Shown here in pieces: positions 45,366 through 54,131 of a stretch of DNA of 64,000 bases. The position numbers and the translations under genes were made by a program. Below the pieces are notes generated by a model that worked only from the letters and a program-made list of their open reading frames with translations, ran no database searches and was not told the origin of the DNA. Location: positions 1,612,001 to 1,676,000 of the forward strand of contig CP102281.1 of assembly GCA_025150425.1 (NCBI GenBank), read 5' to 3'. The stretch's first letter is position 1. The number at the start of each line of letters is the position of its first letter. The DNA is from [Eubacterium] siraeum (GTDB lineage Bacteria; Bacillota; Clostridia; Oscillospirales; Ruminococcaceae).

Positions 45366-45395
45366 ATTATACACTTTTCTTTTCCGCAATGTCAA
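45366..45395 (-). promoter_or_regulatory. Sigma-A promoter of the ABC exporter operon
   Basis: There is a minus-strand -35 TTGACA (45390-45395), an 18-bp spacer and a -10 TATAAT (45366-45371). Confidence 0.75.
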
Positions 45396-45446
45396 CAAAC
45401 AGTTAGGAGAGGTCAACGCTTTTTCAGCAAATTTTCACATTCCGAC

Positions 45447-45475
45447 TTGAAATTAAACGTGCGATAAGATATAAT
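45447..45475 (+). promoter_or_regulatory. Sigma-A promoter of tyrA
   Basis: A -35 TTGAAA (45447-45452), 17 bp and a -10 TATAAT (45470-45475). Confidence 0.75.
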
Positions 45476-45514
45476 AATCTATATACGTTTTAAACGACTG
45501 AAAGAAGGACAAAA

Positions 45515-46378
45515 ATGGAAATAGCAATAGTAGGTCTTGGTCTGATAGGCGGCTCTGTCTGCAAGGCACTGAAGAAAAATACATTTCATCATATAATGGG
45601 ACTTGACGCTGACGGCGAGGTATGCAGAAAGGCTCTCGACAGCGGCGCAATAGATGAGATAATAACAGCGGACGGACTTAATGACGCTGATATGACTATG
45701 CTCTGCCTTTATCCCGAAACTATCGTTGAATTCGTAAGACAGCACAAGGACAAGTTCAAGCCCGGCTCTATCGTCACAGACTCCTGCGGTGTAAAGGAAT
45801 ATGTGGTTACACGCTGTACCGAGGTGCTTGAACCGCTCGGAGTTATATTTGTCGGTAGTCACCCTATGGCAGGCCGTGAGTTTTCCGGTTTTGACTATTC
45901 GACCGACGATCTGTTCAAAGGCGCAAGCTATATAATCACACCCTCGGAAAACACACCTAAAATGGCTATCGACCTCTTATCAACGCTTGCCTGCTGTATG
46001 GGCTTCGGCAAGGTCGTTACCGCAACACCGAAACAGCACGATATAAACATAGCCTTTACTTCACAGCTGGCGCACGTTGTTTCAAACGCTTATGTCAAAA
46101 GCCCGTCGCTATTCAATGCAGACGGTTTCTCGGCAGGCAGTTTTATGGATCTTACCCGTGTCGCAAAACTGAACGAATATATGTGGAGCAGTCTGTTCCT
46201 TTGTAATAAGGAAGCACTGCTGTTCGAACTGAACACCATCATTGACAATCTGTGCGAGTACAGGGACGCTATCGGCGACGATGATATCGAAAGACTTCGT
46301 GATATACTCCGTGACGGCAGAGAGCGTAAAGAAAAGAGCAATGAGCTTTACGCAGAACACGCAAGGAGAAAAGTATAA
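45515..46378 (+). CDS. tyrA: Prephenate dehydrogenase
   Basis: The 287-residue enzyme converts prephenate to 4-hydroxyphenylpyruvate in tyrosine synthesis. An N-terminal Rossmann fold (IAIVGLGLIGGSVCKAL) precedes TDSCGVKEYVV and GSHPMAGREFSGFDYSTDDLFKGASYIITP, the family's active-site stretch with His and Gly-Arg-Glu. There is no ACT or chorismate mutase domain. A small membrane-protein gene follows two bases later. Confidence 0.95.
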   Translation: MEIAIVGLGLIGGSVCKALKKNTFHHIMGLDADGEVCRKALDSGAIDEIITADGLNDADMTMLCLYPETIVEFVRQHKDKFKPGSIVTDSCGVKEYVVTRCTEVLEPLGVIFVGSHPMAGREFSGFDYSTDDLFKGASYIITPSENTPKMAIDLLSTLACCMGFGKVVTATPKQHDINIAFTSQLAHVVSNAYVKSPSLFNADGFSAGSFMDLTRVAKLNEYMWSSLFLCNKEALLFELNTIIDNLCEYRDAIGDDDIERLRDILRDGRERKEKSNELYAEHARRKV

Positions 46379-46379
46379 T

Positions 46380-46934
46380 ATGCCTTCAACGAAAAAGACA
46401 AGAAGCTATGCCATTGCACTGAGCGGAATACTGAGTGCTATATGTATCGTGCTTATGTTCTGCACAGGCTTTATCCCGATAGGCGTATATATACTGCCTG
46501 CGGTGGCAGGTCTTGTCGTATGGATAATATACCGTGAAATAAGCAGGAAATGGGCGCTTCTTTGCTATGCGGCTGTGGCTTTACTTGCACTGCTTCTGAC
46601 ACCGGATATAGAGTCAAAGCTGCTGTTCACGGGATTCTTCGGATATTATCCCGTTATCCGTGACCTGCTCACCAAAGTAAAGCCTGCTGTGCTGTCATTC
46701 CTTCTGCGTTTTATTTGTTTCAATGTCCCTGTTGTTGCGATATACGCACTGCTTCTGAACGTGCTTGGTATGGGACAGCTTATTGAAGATTTCGCAGGAT
46801 TCGGACAGTTTGCGGTGCTTGCTTTCTGGCTTATCGGAAACTTTACATTTGTCTGCTATGACGTATGCCTGAGCCAGCTTTCCTACGTTTACGAAAAATG
46901 GCTGAGGAGAAAGGTACACAGACTTATTCGGTAG
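46380..46934 (+). CDS. Unknown membrane protein, possibly an ECF-type S component
   Basis: The 184-residue protein has five to six hydrophobic helices. It starts TRSYAIALSGILSAICIVLMFCTGF, which resembles the helix 1 start of ECF transporter S components (KxxxxxALLAAL), but it lacks any substrate signature I know. The start at 46380 follows tyrA by one base, with AAGGAG upstream; the longer frame would lie inside tyrA. The substrate and function are unknown. Confidence 0.7.
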   Translation: MPSTKKTRSYAIALSGILSAICIVLMFCTGFIPIGVYILPAVAGLVVWIIYREISRKWALLCYAAVALLALLLTPDIESKLLFTGFFGYYPVIRDLLTKVKPAVLSFLLRFICFNVPVVAIYALLLNVLGMGQLIEDFAGFGQFAVLAFWLIGNFTFVCYDVCLSQLSYVYEKWLRRKVHRLIR

Positions 46935-46943
46935 AAATACAGT

Positions 46944-46975
46944 TATCCCACATCAAGAGTGGGATAGTTTTTTTC
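46944..46975 (+). terminator. Terminator after the tyrA unit
   Basis: TATCCCAC and GTGGGATA flank a 7-nt loop, followed by GTTTTTTT. Confidence 0.85.
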
Positions 46976-46991
46976 AGGAAAGGATAAACGC

Positions 46992-47969
46992 ATGAAAGTA
47001 GCTTTTATATATCAGGCAAAACAGCCACCGGTAATAAACGGCATTAAAAAGCCTATGAAGCCCGGCGGATACAGTGACGGCTGTGCCGATATGGCATACT
47101 GCCTGAGAAACGGCGGTACTGACGTTATAACACCTGCAGAAAATCCCGATGTATATAAAGACACAGACTGGTGCTTTCCCGATACCCACGAGGGAATACA
47201 GCAGGCGATTGACAAGGGAGCGGACACGCTGTGGCTCAACACCGTGCTTTATAAGGGACATCCGATAGACGATTTCAGCGGAATATATGTTGTTGGACAC
47301 AGAACAAAAGACGTTGAAATGTACGATGACAAATTCAGTACTAACACTCTGCTTTTACAAAATGAACTGCCTGCCGTGACGGACTTCCTTGTCACTGCCG
47401 ATACTGTCTACAACGGGGAATATCCTTGCGTACTAAAGCCAATAAGGGGCAGAGGAAGTCAGGGTGTTGTAAAGTGCGATACCCCCGAAGAATTTATCAA
47501 AGCCCGTGACGAAGCCTTTGCTTCGGGCAGATACGGCGACACTATGATGGCGGAGGAATATCTCGGCGGTACGGAGGTTACACTTACGGTTTTTCCCGAC
47601 GGCACTTCCCTGCCGTTTATAGAACGGTTTGATCAGAAAAACGGCATAGCGCCGTATAACGGAGATGTTCCTGTAGTAAAAAACAGCCGTGTTATTGAAG
47701 ATACGCCACAGCTTACCGCACTTAGAAAAAGCTGTGAGCTTGCGGTATGGCTGCTCGGACTGAAAGCCGTTGTCCGTATTGATTGCAGGGCTGATAAAAA
47801 CGGAAATTTCAAGATGTTCGATTTTAATCCGAAGCCTAATCTTACGGGCGCTTCACGTCCGCACCGACCCGACCTTAACAGCCTTACACTTATGGCGGCT
47901 GAGGCTGCCGGAATGGATTATTTCGGGCTTCTCACAAAAATGCTTGAAACAAGATATTTACTCGATTAA
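46992..47969 (+). CDS. ATP-grasp ligase, D-alanine--D-alanine ligase-like
   Basis: This 325-residue protein has the ATP-grasp order. An N-terminal domain (KVAFIYQAKQPPVING) is followed by NTLLLQNELPAVTDFLV, the ATP-lid PCVLKPIRGRGSQGVVKC, EEYLGGTEVTLTVF, and the metal-binding VVRIDCRADKNGNFKMFDFNPKPNLTG. It resembles Ddl-like proteins but is not a clear Ddl, and no cell-wall genes are adjacent. It could ligate amino acids or a carboxylate-containing metabolite. The start ATG has AAAGGA upstream. Confidence 0.8.
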   Translation: MKVAFIYQAKQPPVINGIKKPMKPGGYSDGCADMAYCLRNGGTDVITPAENPDVYKDTDWCFPDTHEGIQQAIDKGADTLWLNTVLYKGHPIDDFSGIYVVGHRTKDVEMYDDKFSTNTLLLQNELPAVTDFLVTADTVYNGEYPCVLKPIRGRGSQGVVKCDTPEEFIKARDEAFASGRYGDTMMAEEYLGGTEVTLTVFPDGTSLPFIERFDQKNGIAPYNGDVPVVKNSRVIEDTPQLTALRKSCELAVWLLGLKAVVRIDCRADKNGNFKMFDFNPKPNLTGASRPHRPDLNSLTLMAAEAAGMDYFGLLTKMLETRYLLD

Positions 47970-47993
47970 CTCACACCGATCGGCAATGTGTTG

Positions 47994-48079
47994 TTGACAT
48001 TTGCGTCAGGTTAAGGTATAATAGTGGTATTATAAACCGCATGGCTTCTGCCTATGCGGTTTTAAGCGTTAAAAACGCT
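47994..48079 (+). promoter_or_regulatory. Promoter and structured leader of the GH95 gene
   Basis: A -35 TTGACA (47994-47999), 17 bp and a -10 TATAAT (48017-48022). The leader then has a stem AACCGCAT...ATGCGGTT (~48036-48062) followed by TTTTAAG, and a second stem AAGCGTT-aaa-AACGCTT (~48064-48080). The first could act as an attenuator. Confidence 0.6.
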
Positions 48080-48100
48080 TATAGAAAGGTATGGAATCTT

Positions 48101-50431
48101 ATGCAAAACAAAATACTGTTTACAGCTCCCGGTGAATTTGACAAGTGGGAGCAGCAATGTCAGCCTATCGGAAACGGCTATATGGGAGCAAGTTTCTTCG
48201 GCGGCATTTCAAAGGAAAAAATAGTGCTGAATGAAAAAACGCTGTGGGCAGGCGGTCCTTCCGAAAGCCGTCCGGACTACAACAGCGGCATTATAGAAGG
48301 TAGCTATGAGTATGTGAAGCAGGTACAGCAGCTTCTCTATGACGGAAAGTATGACGAGGCGGTTGCGCTTCTCCCCCATCTGACAGGCGCAACGGACGGA
48401 TTCGGTGCTTATCAGCTTTTATGCGATATGATGCTCACCTTCTCCAATATAGACGAAACTCAGGCGACCGATTATACAAGAACGCTCGACCTTGATAATT
48501 CTATATTCACAACACAGTTTACATATCAAGGCGCAGTTCATAAGAGAGAGGCTTTTGCAAATTACCCTTCAAATGTTATATGCCTTAAGCTAAGCTCTGA
48601 CAAGCCTCGCAGGATATGCGTAAAGCTGTCGCTTGACAATCTCCAGTGCGGAAGCGTTACGGCAAACGGTGATACGCTCACATACGAGGGTGCGTTATGG
48701 GATAACGGACTTCGCTACTGCACTATATTCAAGGTAGTAAACAAGGGCGGAGAGCTTATCGACGCAAAAGACAGCATAATGGTCGAACACGCAGACGAGG
48801 TTTATATCTATCTCACAGCGTCAACCGACTATTCAAATAAATATCCGACGTTCAGAACAGGCGTAAACCCTTCAGCCGCAGTAAATCAGCGTATCGAAAA
48901 TGCCGTAAGCAAGGGCTTTGACGCACTTTACGAGGAACACCTCGCAGACTACAAGGCACTTTTTGACAGAGTTACACTGAAAATAAACGAGGACACGGAC
49001 GATATTATCCCCTGCGACAAGCTGATAAGCGAGTATAAGGAAAACGGCTCACGGAGCATTGCAAACCGTCTTGAAACGCTGTACTTCCAGTTCGGCAGAT
49101 ATATGCTTATAAGCTCGTCAAGAGCAGGCTCGCTCCCTGCAAACCTTCAGGGCGTATGGAACGAGAGCAACTGTCCTCCGTGGTGCTGTGACTATCATAT
49201 AAACGTGAACCTTCAGATGAACTACTGGGGCGCATATAATACAAATCTCAGCGAAACTGTTCCTCCTCTGGTTGATTTCCTTGACAGTATGCGTCCGTCC
49301 GGCAGAAAGTCCGCCGAGGCGTATTACGGCATAAAGTCGGACGAAGAACATCCCGAAAACGGCTGGTGCGCTCACACGCAAAGCACTCCGTTCGGCTGGA
49401 CAGCTCCCGGCTGGGATTTCTACTGGGGCTGGTCCACAGCGGCTGTCGCATGGCTTATGCAGAATATCTACGAGCATTTTGAATTTACAGGCGACAAGGA
49501 ATATTTCGCGGAGCATATCTATCCGATAATGCGTGAAAGCGTTCGTTTCTATACGCAGTGGCTTATATATGACGATAAGCAGAAGCGTCTTGTTTCATCA
49601 CCGACATACTCACCCGAACACGGACCTGTGACAATAGGCAATACCTATGAGCAGAGCCTTATAGAACAGCTTTACAACGACTTTATTACGGCGAGTGAGG
49701 CACTCGGTACTGATGAAGAACTGCGTAATATCGTGAAGAATCAGGTGGTTCAGCTCAAGCCCTTCAGCATAAGCAAGAAAACAGGACTTCTCAAGGAATG
49801 GTTTGAGGAGGACGATGATAACTTCGACCACAGCAAGACGCAGAAGAATCACCGTCACATCTCCCACCTGCTCGGTCTTTATCCCGGCAAGGCGATAAAC
49901 TCAAATACACCCGAACTTATGACTGCGGCAATAAACACGCTCAACGACAGAGGCGATGAATCTACAGGCTGGGCAAGAGCATATAAACTTAACCTCTGGG
50001 CAAGAGTAAAGGACGGCAACCGTGCCTACTCTATCTTACAGGGATTGCTGAGAGGCTGTACGTTTGACAATCTGTTTGATTTCCATCCTCCGTTCCAGCT
50101 TGACGGAAACTTCGGCGGAAGCGCAGGAATTGCGGAAATGCTGATACAGAGCCACGAGGGTTATATAGAGCTTCTTCCTGCGGCACCCGATGCATGGAGA
50201 AACGGTGCGTTCACGGGACTTTGTGCAAGGCACGGATTTGTAATCGACGCAAAGTGGGAAAACTTCAATCCCACAGCGGTAACAATAAAGTCGACCGTAG
50301 GCGGTGTCTGCCGCATCAAGTCAAGCTGTGAGGCTATCCTCTGCGACGGAAAATCGGTACCTATGCTATCAAATGACGGCATAGTTTCCTTTGAAACACT
50401 GCCCGACAGCGTATATACTTTTGTGTTCTGA
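48101..50431 (+). CDS. GH95 alpha-L-fucosidase (1,2-alpha-fucosidase type)
   Basis: The 776-residue inverting glycosidase removes terminal alpha-1,2-linked fucose from glycans. An N-terminal beta domain (FTAPGEFDKWEQQCQPIGNGYMGASFFGG) is followed by an (alpha/alpha)6 barrel. Catalytic positions known from BbAfcA are visible: the Asn pair in CDYHINVNLQMNYWGAYNTN, the Glu in NTYEQSLIEQLYNDF and the Asp in PFQLDGNFGG. No signal peptide is seen, so it acts on imported oligosaccharides. ATG 48101 is used; an upstream in-frame ATG would lie in the leader stem. Confidence 0.95.
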   Translation: MQNKILFTAPGEFDKWEQQCQPIGNGYMGASFFGGISKEKIVLNEKTLWAGGPSESRPDYNSGIIEGSYEYVKQVQQLLYDGKYDEAVALLPHLTGATDGFGAYQLLCDMMLTFSNIDETQATDYTRTLDLDNSIFTTQFTYQGAVHKREAFANYPSNVICLKLSSDKPRRICVKLSLDNLQCGSVTANGDTLTYEGALWDNGLRYCTIFKVVNKGGELIDAKDSIMVEHADEVYIYLTASTDYSNKYPTFRTGVNPSAAVNQRIENAVSKGFDALYEEHLADYKALFDRVTLKINEDTDDIIPCDKLISEYKENGSRSIANRLETLYFQFGRYMLISSSRAGSLPANLQGVWNESNCPPWCCDYHINVNLQMNYWGAYNTNLSETVPPLVDFLDSMRPSGRKSAEAYYGIKSDEEHPENGWCAHTQSTPFGWTAPGWDFYWGWSTAAVAWLMQNIYEHFEFTGDKEYFAEHIYPIMRESVRFYTQWLIYDDKQKRLVSSPTYSPEHGPVTIGNTYEQSLIEQLYNDFITASEALGTDEELRNIVKNQVVQLKPFSISKKTGLLKEWFEEDDDNFDHSKTQKNHRHISHLLGLYPGKAINSNTPELMTAAINTLNDRGDESTGWARAYKLNLWARVKDGNRAYSILQGLLRGCTFDNLFDFHPPFQLDGNFGGSAGIAEMLIQSHEGYIELLPAAPDAWRNGAFTGLCARHGFVIDAKWENFNPTAVTIKSTVGGVCRIKSSCEAILCDGKSVPMLSNDGIVSFETLPDSVYTFVF

Positions 50432-50516
50432 TTGCACAAAAGCCATAGAAAACATCGGATATAATTGTACAAGTTGTTGATAAGTAAAATTTTTTCGAGA
50501 AATTATAAAAAAACAC

Positions 50517-50545
50517 TTGCAATTTGCTGTGGTTTCTGTTAAAAT
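50517..50545 (+). promoter_or_regulatory. Sigma-A promoter of rpmB
   Basis: A -35 TTGCAA (50517-50522), 17 bp and a -10 TAAAAT (50540-50545). Confidence 0.65.
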
Positions 50546-50637
50546 ATTAATGTTGTATCGCTATATGTTAAATAGTGAATGGCGGACTCGTTATCCGCCG
50601 CAAGATAAAAGCAAGTATTGAAGGAGGTGCAAACCCC

Positions 50638-50826
50638 ATGGCAAAATGTGATATCTGCGGAAAGGGCGTTTCTTTCGGCATCAAGGTTTCTCACTCACAC
50701 AGACGTACAAACAGAGCTTTTAAGCCCAACGTTCAGAAGGTTAAGGCTATCGTAAACGGTACTCCTTGCAGAGTACACGCTTGCTCTCGTTGCCTTCGTT
50801 CAGGTAAGGTTGAGCGTGCTAACTGA
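50638..50826 (+). CDS. rpmB: 50S ribosomal protein L28
   Basis: The 62-residue protein reads AKCDICGKGVSFGIKVSHSH, with a second pair CSRC (~54-57), so it is the zinc-binding form. Start ATG 50638 follows AAGGAGGTG; the upstream in-frame ATG belongs to the leader. It is a single-gene unit with promoter and terminator. Confidence 0.97.
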   Translation: MAKCDICGKGVSFGIKVSHSHRRTNRAFKPNVQKVKAIVNGTPCRVHACSRCLRSGKVERAN

Positions 50827-50851
50827 TTATAGCTAAAGCTGCAATAAAGAT

Positions 50852-50879
50852 TGCTCCCTGTAATACGGGAGCATTTTTT
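50852..50879 (+). terminator. Terminator of rpmB
   Basis: TGCTCCC and GGGAGCA flank an 8-nt loop, followed by TTTTTTA. Confidence 0.9.
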
Positions 50880-50913
50880 ATTATCATTTTACTTGTCCGC
50901 TGTGCATTTTCTA

Positions 50914-50942
50914 TTGACACGAAAGCTAAAATATAGTAAAAT
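50914..50942 (+). promoter_or_regulatory. Sigma-A promoter of the zinc-ribbon membrane protein gene
   Basis: A -35 TTGACA (50914-50919), 17 bp and a -10 TAAAAT (50937-50942). Confidence 0.75.
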
Positions 50943-50997
50943 AAGTCAGTAAGGTTTCACCTTATAATCACGTTAAAGCAATTTTGGAGGAAATATA

Positions 50998-52461
50998 ATG
51001 GTAAGCAACGTACTATTACGTTTAAAGCCCGAACTGGCGCTGACCCTTGACGCAGACAACTATGCCTGCGGTACTTATGTAGGCTACGGGTTTACACTTC
51101 GGGCGCTCAATGATAAGAACTGTATTATTTTCAACTCGTGGGCAAGAAAAAGTGCCCTCACCACAAAAACTGTCGATGACTTTTTCAAGGAATATATGTC
51201 AAAGCCTGAGAACAGTTTTGTAAAGGCATACAAGGCGGGCGAGCCGAATATATCCGCTGTACTTTTCGCAGGAAACGATGACGCTCAGGCAGTGCTTGAC
51301 ATAAAGCGTTTCATTACCGATATGGTAAAGTATTATTCCGCAAACTACTACAGCAACGCCTGTGCTAAATGCAATTCTTCGATCGGTCTTAGCTTTGCAA
51401 AGGCGGCAGACGGCAATGTAAAACAGCTTTGTAAAATGTGCGTTCAAAGCGAAGAAGATGCCGCAGAAAAAGCGGATATGGCGCAGAGTACAAAGCCTAT
51501 TGATTCTCAGCCTGTACCGCAACCTATGCAGCAGCCTGTACCGCAACCTATGCAACAGCCTGCACCGCAGCCTATGCAGCAGCCTGCTGTAAATCAGACA
51601 CAGCAAACCGCAAATAGTGCCGTTGGAATTTACGGAATACCCGTTCCTGCGACTCAGCCGATAGCCGATGATCAGGTTGTCGTTACGCCGACAACGGTTC
51701 TTCCCCCTGCGACGAGCAACAACTCTATGGACTCTGTCGACCCTGCAACAGCACCCGAAAGCACCGGATATTCAACTGCTCAGTCGCTGGCTGAACTCAA
51801 GCCTCCGTCAAACAGCAACCTTCCTCCTATCAGCGGAGGATTTTCACAGCCTGCATATTCACCGATGAATTCTAACGGCGGCTTTGTTCAGCAGCCTATG
51901 AATAACGGAGGATTTGTTCAACGGCCGATGAACAGCTTCGGCAATGACGGACGATTCGTTGCAGGAAGACCAACAGCTATATCACAGCCTGCGAACCCTG
52001 TTATGGGTATACTCGGCGCTATCATCTTCTCGCTTATAGGCTGTGCCGTATGGATAATTATAGGAAAGCTCGGATATATTTCATATCTCGGCGGCATTGC
52101 AATGGCATTCTCGACAATATTCGGTTATCACCTGTTCGGAAAGAAGTTTGATACACTGGGACTTATAATCAGCATTGTAATAGTGCTTGTTATGGTTCTT
52201 GTCAGCAATATGTTCATCTACACCTGGGAGCTGCTCAGCCAACCGGGAATGGAAGAAGCCCTTTCCCTGCTTGGTTACAATGGCTTCTTTGGCGTGTTCT
52301 TCGGACTTTTTGATCTGATGAAGCAGGTTGACCTTCACACAGGTCTTGATGGTATAGATTCTATGACCGGTGGATTCATAAGTGACCTTATTTTCAGCTA
52401 TATAATCTCAATGATAGCAACAGTTGCTATCGGCGTATCAATGCTTAAAAAAGACAGATAA
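50998..52461 (+). CDS. Unknown membrane protein with zinc ribbon and Pro/Gln repeats
   Basis: This 487-residue protein has an N-terminal globular domain (~1-115), a four-cysteine ribbon (ACAKC...LCKMC, ~120-145) and then a ~180-residue disordered linker rich in Pro, Gln, Met and Asn. The linker includes three tandem PQPMQQPV/A-type octads and NGGFVQ repeats. About four C-terminal membrane helices (~330-487) follow. The C-terminal region resembles small multi-pass proteins without named function. GGAGG precedes ATG 50998. It has its own promoter and terminator. Confidence 0.75.
   Translation: MVSNVLLRLKPELALTLDADNYACGTYVGYGFTLRALNDKNCIIFNSWARKSALTTKTVDDFFKEYMSKPENSFVKAYKAGEPNISAVLFAGNDDAQAVLDIKRFITDMVKYYSANYYSNACAKCNSSIGLSFAKAADGNVKQLCKMCVQSEEDAAEKADMAQSTKPIDSQPVPQPMQQPVPQPMQQPAPQPMQQPAVNQTQQTANSAVGIYGIPVPATQPIADDQVVVTPTTVLPPATSNNSMDSVDPATAPESTGYSTAQSLAELKPPSNSNLPPISGGFSQPAYSPMNSNGGFVQQPMNNGGFVQRPMNSFGNDGRFVAGRPTAISQPANPVMGILGAIIFSLIGCAVWIIIGKLGYISYLGGIAMAFSTIFGYHLFGKKFDTLGLIISIVIVLVMVLVSNMFIYTWELLSQPGMEEALSLLGYNGFFGVFFGLFDLMKQVDLHTGLDGIDSMTGGFISDLIFSYIISMIATVAIGVSMLKKDR
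51511..51582 (+). repeat. Three 24-bp tandem repeats inside the zinc-ribbon protein gene
   Basis: The units 51511-51534, 51535-51558 and 51559-51582 encode Pro-(Val/Ala)-Pro-Gln-Pro-Met-Gln-Gln and differ by one to three bases. Such repeats change copy number by slippage without a frameshift. Confidence 0.85.
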
Positions 52462-52476
52462 AACCAACATAAAGCT

Positions 52477-52503
52477 GACCCCGCTCAAAAGAGCGGGGTC
52501 TTA
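52477..52503 (+). terminator. Terminator of the zinc-ribbon protein gene
   Basis: GACCCCGCTC-aaaa-GAGCGGGGTC forms a 10-bp stem, followed by TTAGTTT. Confidence 0.8.
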
Positions 52504-52525
52504 GTTTGTAGTAAAAATTTGAAAT

Positions 52526-52543
52526 GCCGCCCAAATAGGCGGC
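52526..52543 (-). terminator. Terminator of the LytTR gene
   Basis: GCCGCC and GGCGGC flank CAAATA; on the minus strand ATTTCAAATTTTT follows. Confidence 0.65.
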
Positions 52544-52562
52544 ACAGATTATATTATTTACT

Positions 52563-53369
52563 TTACTTGTTATTCGGCATCTTTGCGTAATATCTCGCCA
52601 ATGTCTTTGCGGAGTCCTCACTGTGCTGTTCAAACCATATCTTATCAACATCAAACAAGATACATCCGCAGTGTCCCTTGAACGTCGGAAAGCATATTAC
52701 CTTAAGATGCGTATCTATCTCGGGGCTGTAGTCCATAAGCTCAAGCGTTTCGCCGTAAAGCGTTGAACGCTCATATCCTTTCAGCCACTTAGCGTCCATA
52801 TTGCTGAACAGCGTACCGAAAGATTGTCCGATCAGCTTTTCGAGCGGGAGCTTTTCCAGCCTTGCAAGCGCTTCGTTTGCATAGCGGAATATCCAGTCTA
52901 CCGCTTCACACTCCTCGTTGAACACCATCTCAATATCGGTAAACGCAAACGGCATCTCATCAAAGGAGCGGTAATAGTCGTGATACTGCTCTTCGGTATC
53001 CGGCACACCGTCATGATCAAAGCCTTTTATTATCCTCTTTCTGCTCGTCTGCAGGCTTTCGATTATGTTATTCTTCCTGCGGCGTGCGTATTCGAGTTTT
53101 TCGCCGTTTACAAGGTCTATCATATCGGATATTTCGTGAATAGCCATAGCTGATACTATACATCCTCTGTGTGCCTTGATAAAGCCGTCACCCAGCATTG
53201 CTTCAAGAGCCACAAAGGTCATTCTTGTATTATATATCTTTCCGTCCGACAGGTGTATCTCGGCTGTTTTGCCTTCCATTACTATGTATAGTATAGAGCT
53301 GACGGAAATCACTACTTTCTTCCGCTCGCTTATTATTGTGATATACTCAGATTTATTAAAATTAGTCAA
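52563..53369 (-). CDS. LytTR DNA-binding regulator with C-terminal PAS-like domain
   Basis: The 268-residue protein starts with TTG at 53369 (GGTGGAG five bases upstream). A LytTR domain is at the N-terminus (~5-100: SSILYIVMEGKTAEIHLSDGKIYNTRMTFVALEAMLGDGFIKAHRGCIVS). A PAS-like sensor follows (~150-255: DWIFRYANEALARLEKLPLEKLIGQSFGTLF). This order is the reverse of response regulators with C-terminal LytTR, and there is no receiver domain, so it is probably a one-component regulator sensing a cytoplasmic signal. Its target genes are unknown. Confidence 0.85.
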   Translation of the reverse strand: MTNFNKSEYITIISERKKVVISVSSILYIVMEGKTAEIHLSDGKIYNTRMTFVALEAMLGDGFIKAHRGCIVSAMAIHEISDMIDLVNGEKLEYARRRKNNIIESLQTSRKRIIKGFDHDGVPDTEEQYHDYYRSFDEMPFAFTDIEMVFNEECEAVDWIFRYANEALARLEKLPLEKLIGQSFGTLFSNMDAKWLKGYERSTLYGETLELMDYSPEIDTHLKVICFPTFKGHCGCILFDVDKIWFEQHSEDSAKTLARYYAKMPNNK

Positions 53370-53413
53370 GGTGACTCCACCATTCTTTCACATATTACTG
53401 CCACATAATTCAC

Positions 53414-53442
53414 ATTATACGACATTCCGTGATTAATTGCAA
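53414..53442 (-). promoter_or_regulatory. Sigma-A promoter of the LytTR gene
   Basis: There is a minus-strand -35 TTGCAA (53437-53442), 17 bp and a -10 TATAAT (53414-53419). Confidence 0.7.
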
Positions 53443-53501
53443 TATCAATGAACCTTTTCACTTAATACGCACATTGCACGGCTGTAAAAGCATATCTCAG
53501 C

Positions 53502-54131
53502 TTACTGTTTCTTTATAAGCATATCCGCAAAGTATTCGCACAGCTGAGGGTTTCTTATCAGCACAGGACCGATAAGATGAGTGCCGTAGAAATTACCGTA
53601 ATGAACGCCCTCTTTGTTGTCATCCTTGCCGTTTCCGCTTCCCTGCTTTACATCAAACAGCGGTGAGGTAACTCCGGTTGTAAGGCTCGCCTTATTCACA
53701 AAGCCTATTATATCTCCGCCACACAGCGATGTGTCGCAAAGGCTGTCGGTAACAATCCTCTCTTTTCCTTCAATCGTTTCGTAAGGAAAGAACGAAAGGC
53801 CCTCGTGCTTTATACCGTCACAGTCGGTAACGCTCTGTCCGAACATCTCAAACGAATTGCCCGTTGCAAGAATTACCGTACCGTTATCAAGTGCCGCTTT
53901 TATATTATCCTTATAGCTTTGCAGATAATTAAGCGCTACTTTCTGATTCCTCTCGGTAGCAGAGCCGATAAATACGAAATCCGCACCCGAAACATCTATC
54001 TCATCATCTATCGACTGATATTCAATTTCAACGTTCTGCCCTTTATTTTCAAGTGCTCTTTTCAAGCCGCATACATTGCCGTAATCGCCGTAAAGATTGC
54101 ACAGATCCGCAAATAAATGAATTATCCTCAT
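53502..54131 (-). CDS. gatD: GatD-like amidotransferase subunit lacking the catalytic cysteine
   Basis: The 209-residue class I glutamine amidotransferase-like protein of the CobB/CobQ type partners MurT to amidate D-Glu of lipid II. HLFADLCNLYGDYGNV and the histidine of FYGTHLIGPVL (His185) are conserved. The nucleophile elbow, normally xCGGYQxLG, reads ILATGNSFEMFG, so the cysteine position (residue 91) is Gly. The bases are unambiguous here. Either glutaminase activity is lost, free ammonia is used, or this is a divergent function. It overlaps murT by four bases. Confidence 0.85.
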   Translation of the reverse strand: MRIIHLFADLCNLYGDYGNVCGLKRALENKGQNVEIEYQSIDDEIDVSGADFVFIGSATERNQKVALNYLQSYKDNIKAALDNGTVILATGNSFEMFGQSVTDCDGIKHEGLSFFPYETIEGKERIVTDSLCDTSLCGGDIIGFVNKASLTTGVTSPLFDVKQGSGNGKDDNKEGVHYGNFYGTHLIGPVLIRNPQLCEYFADMLIKKQ

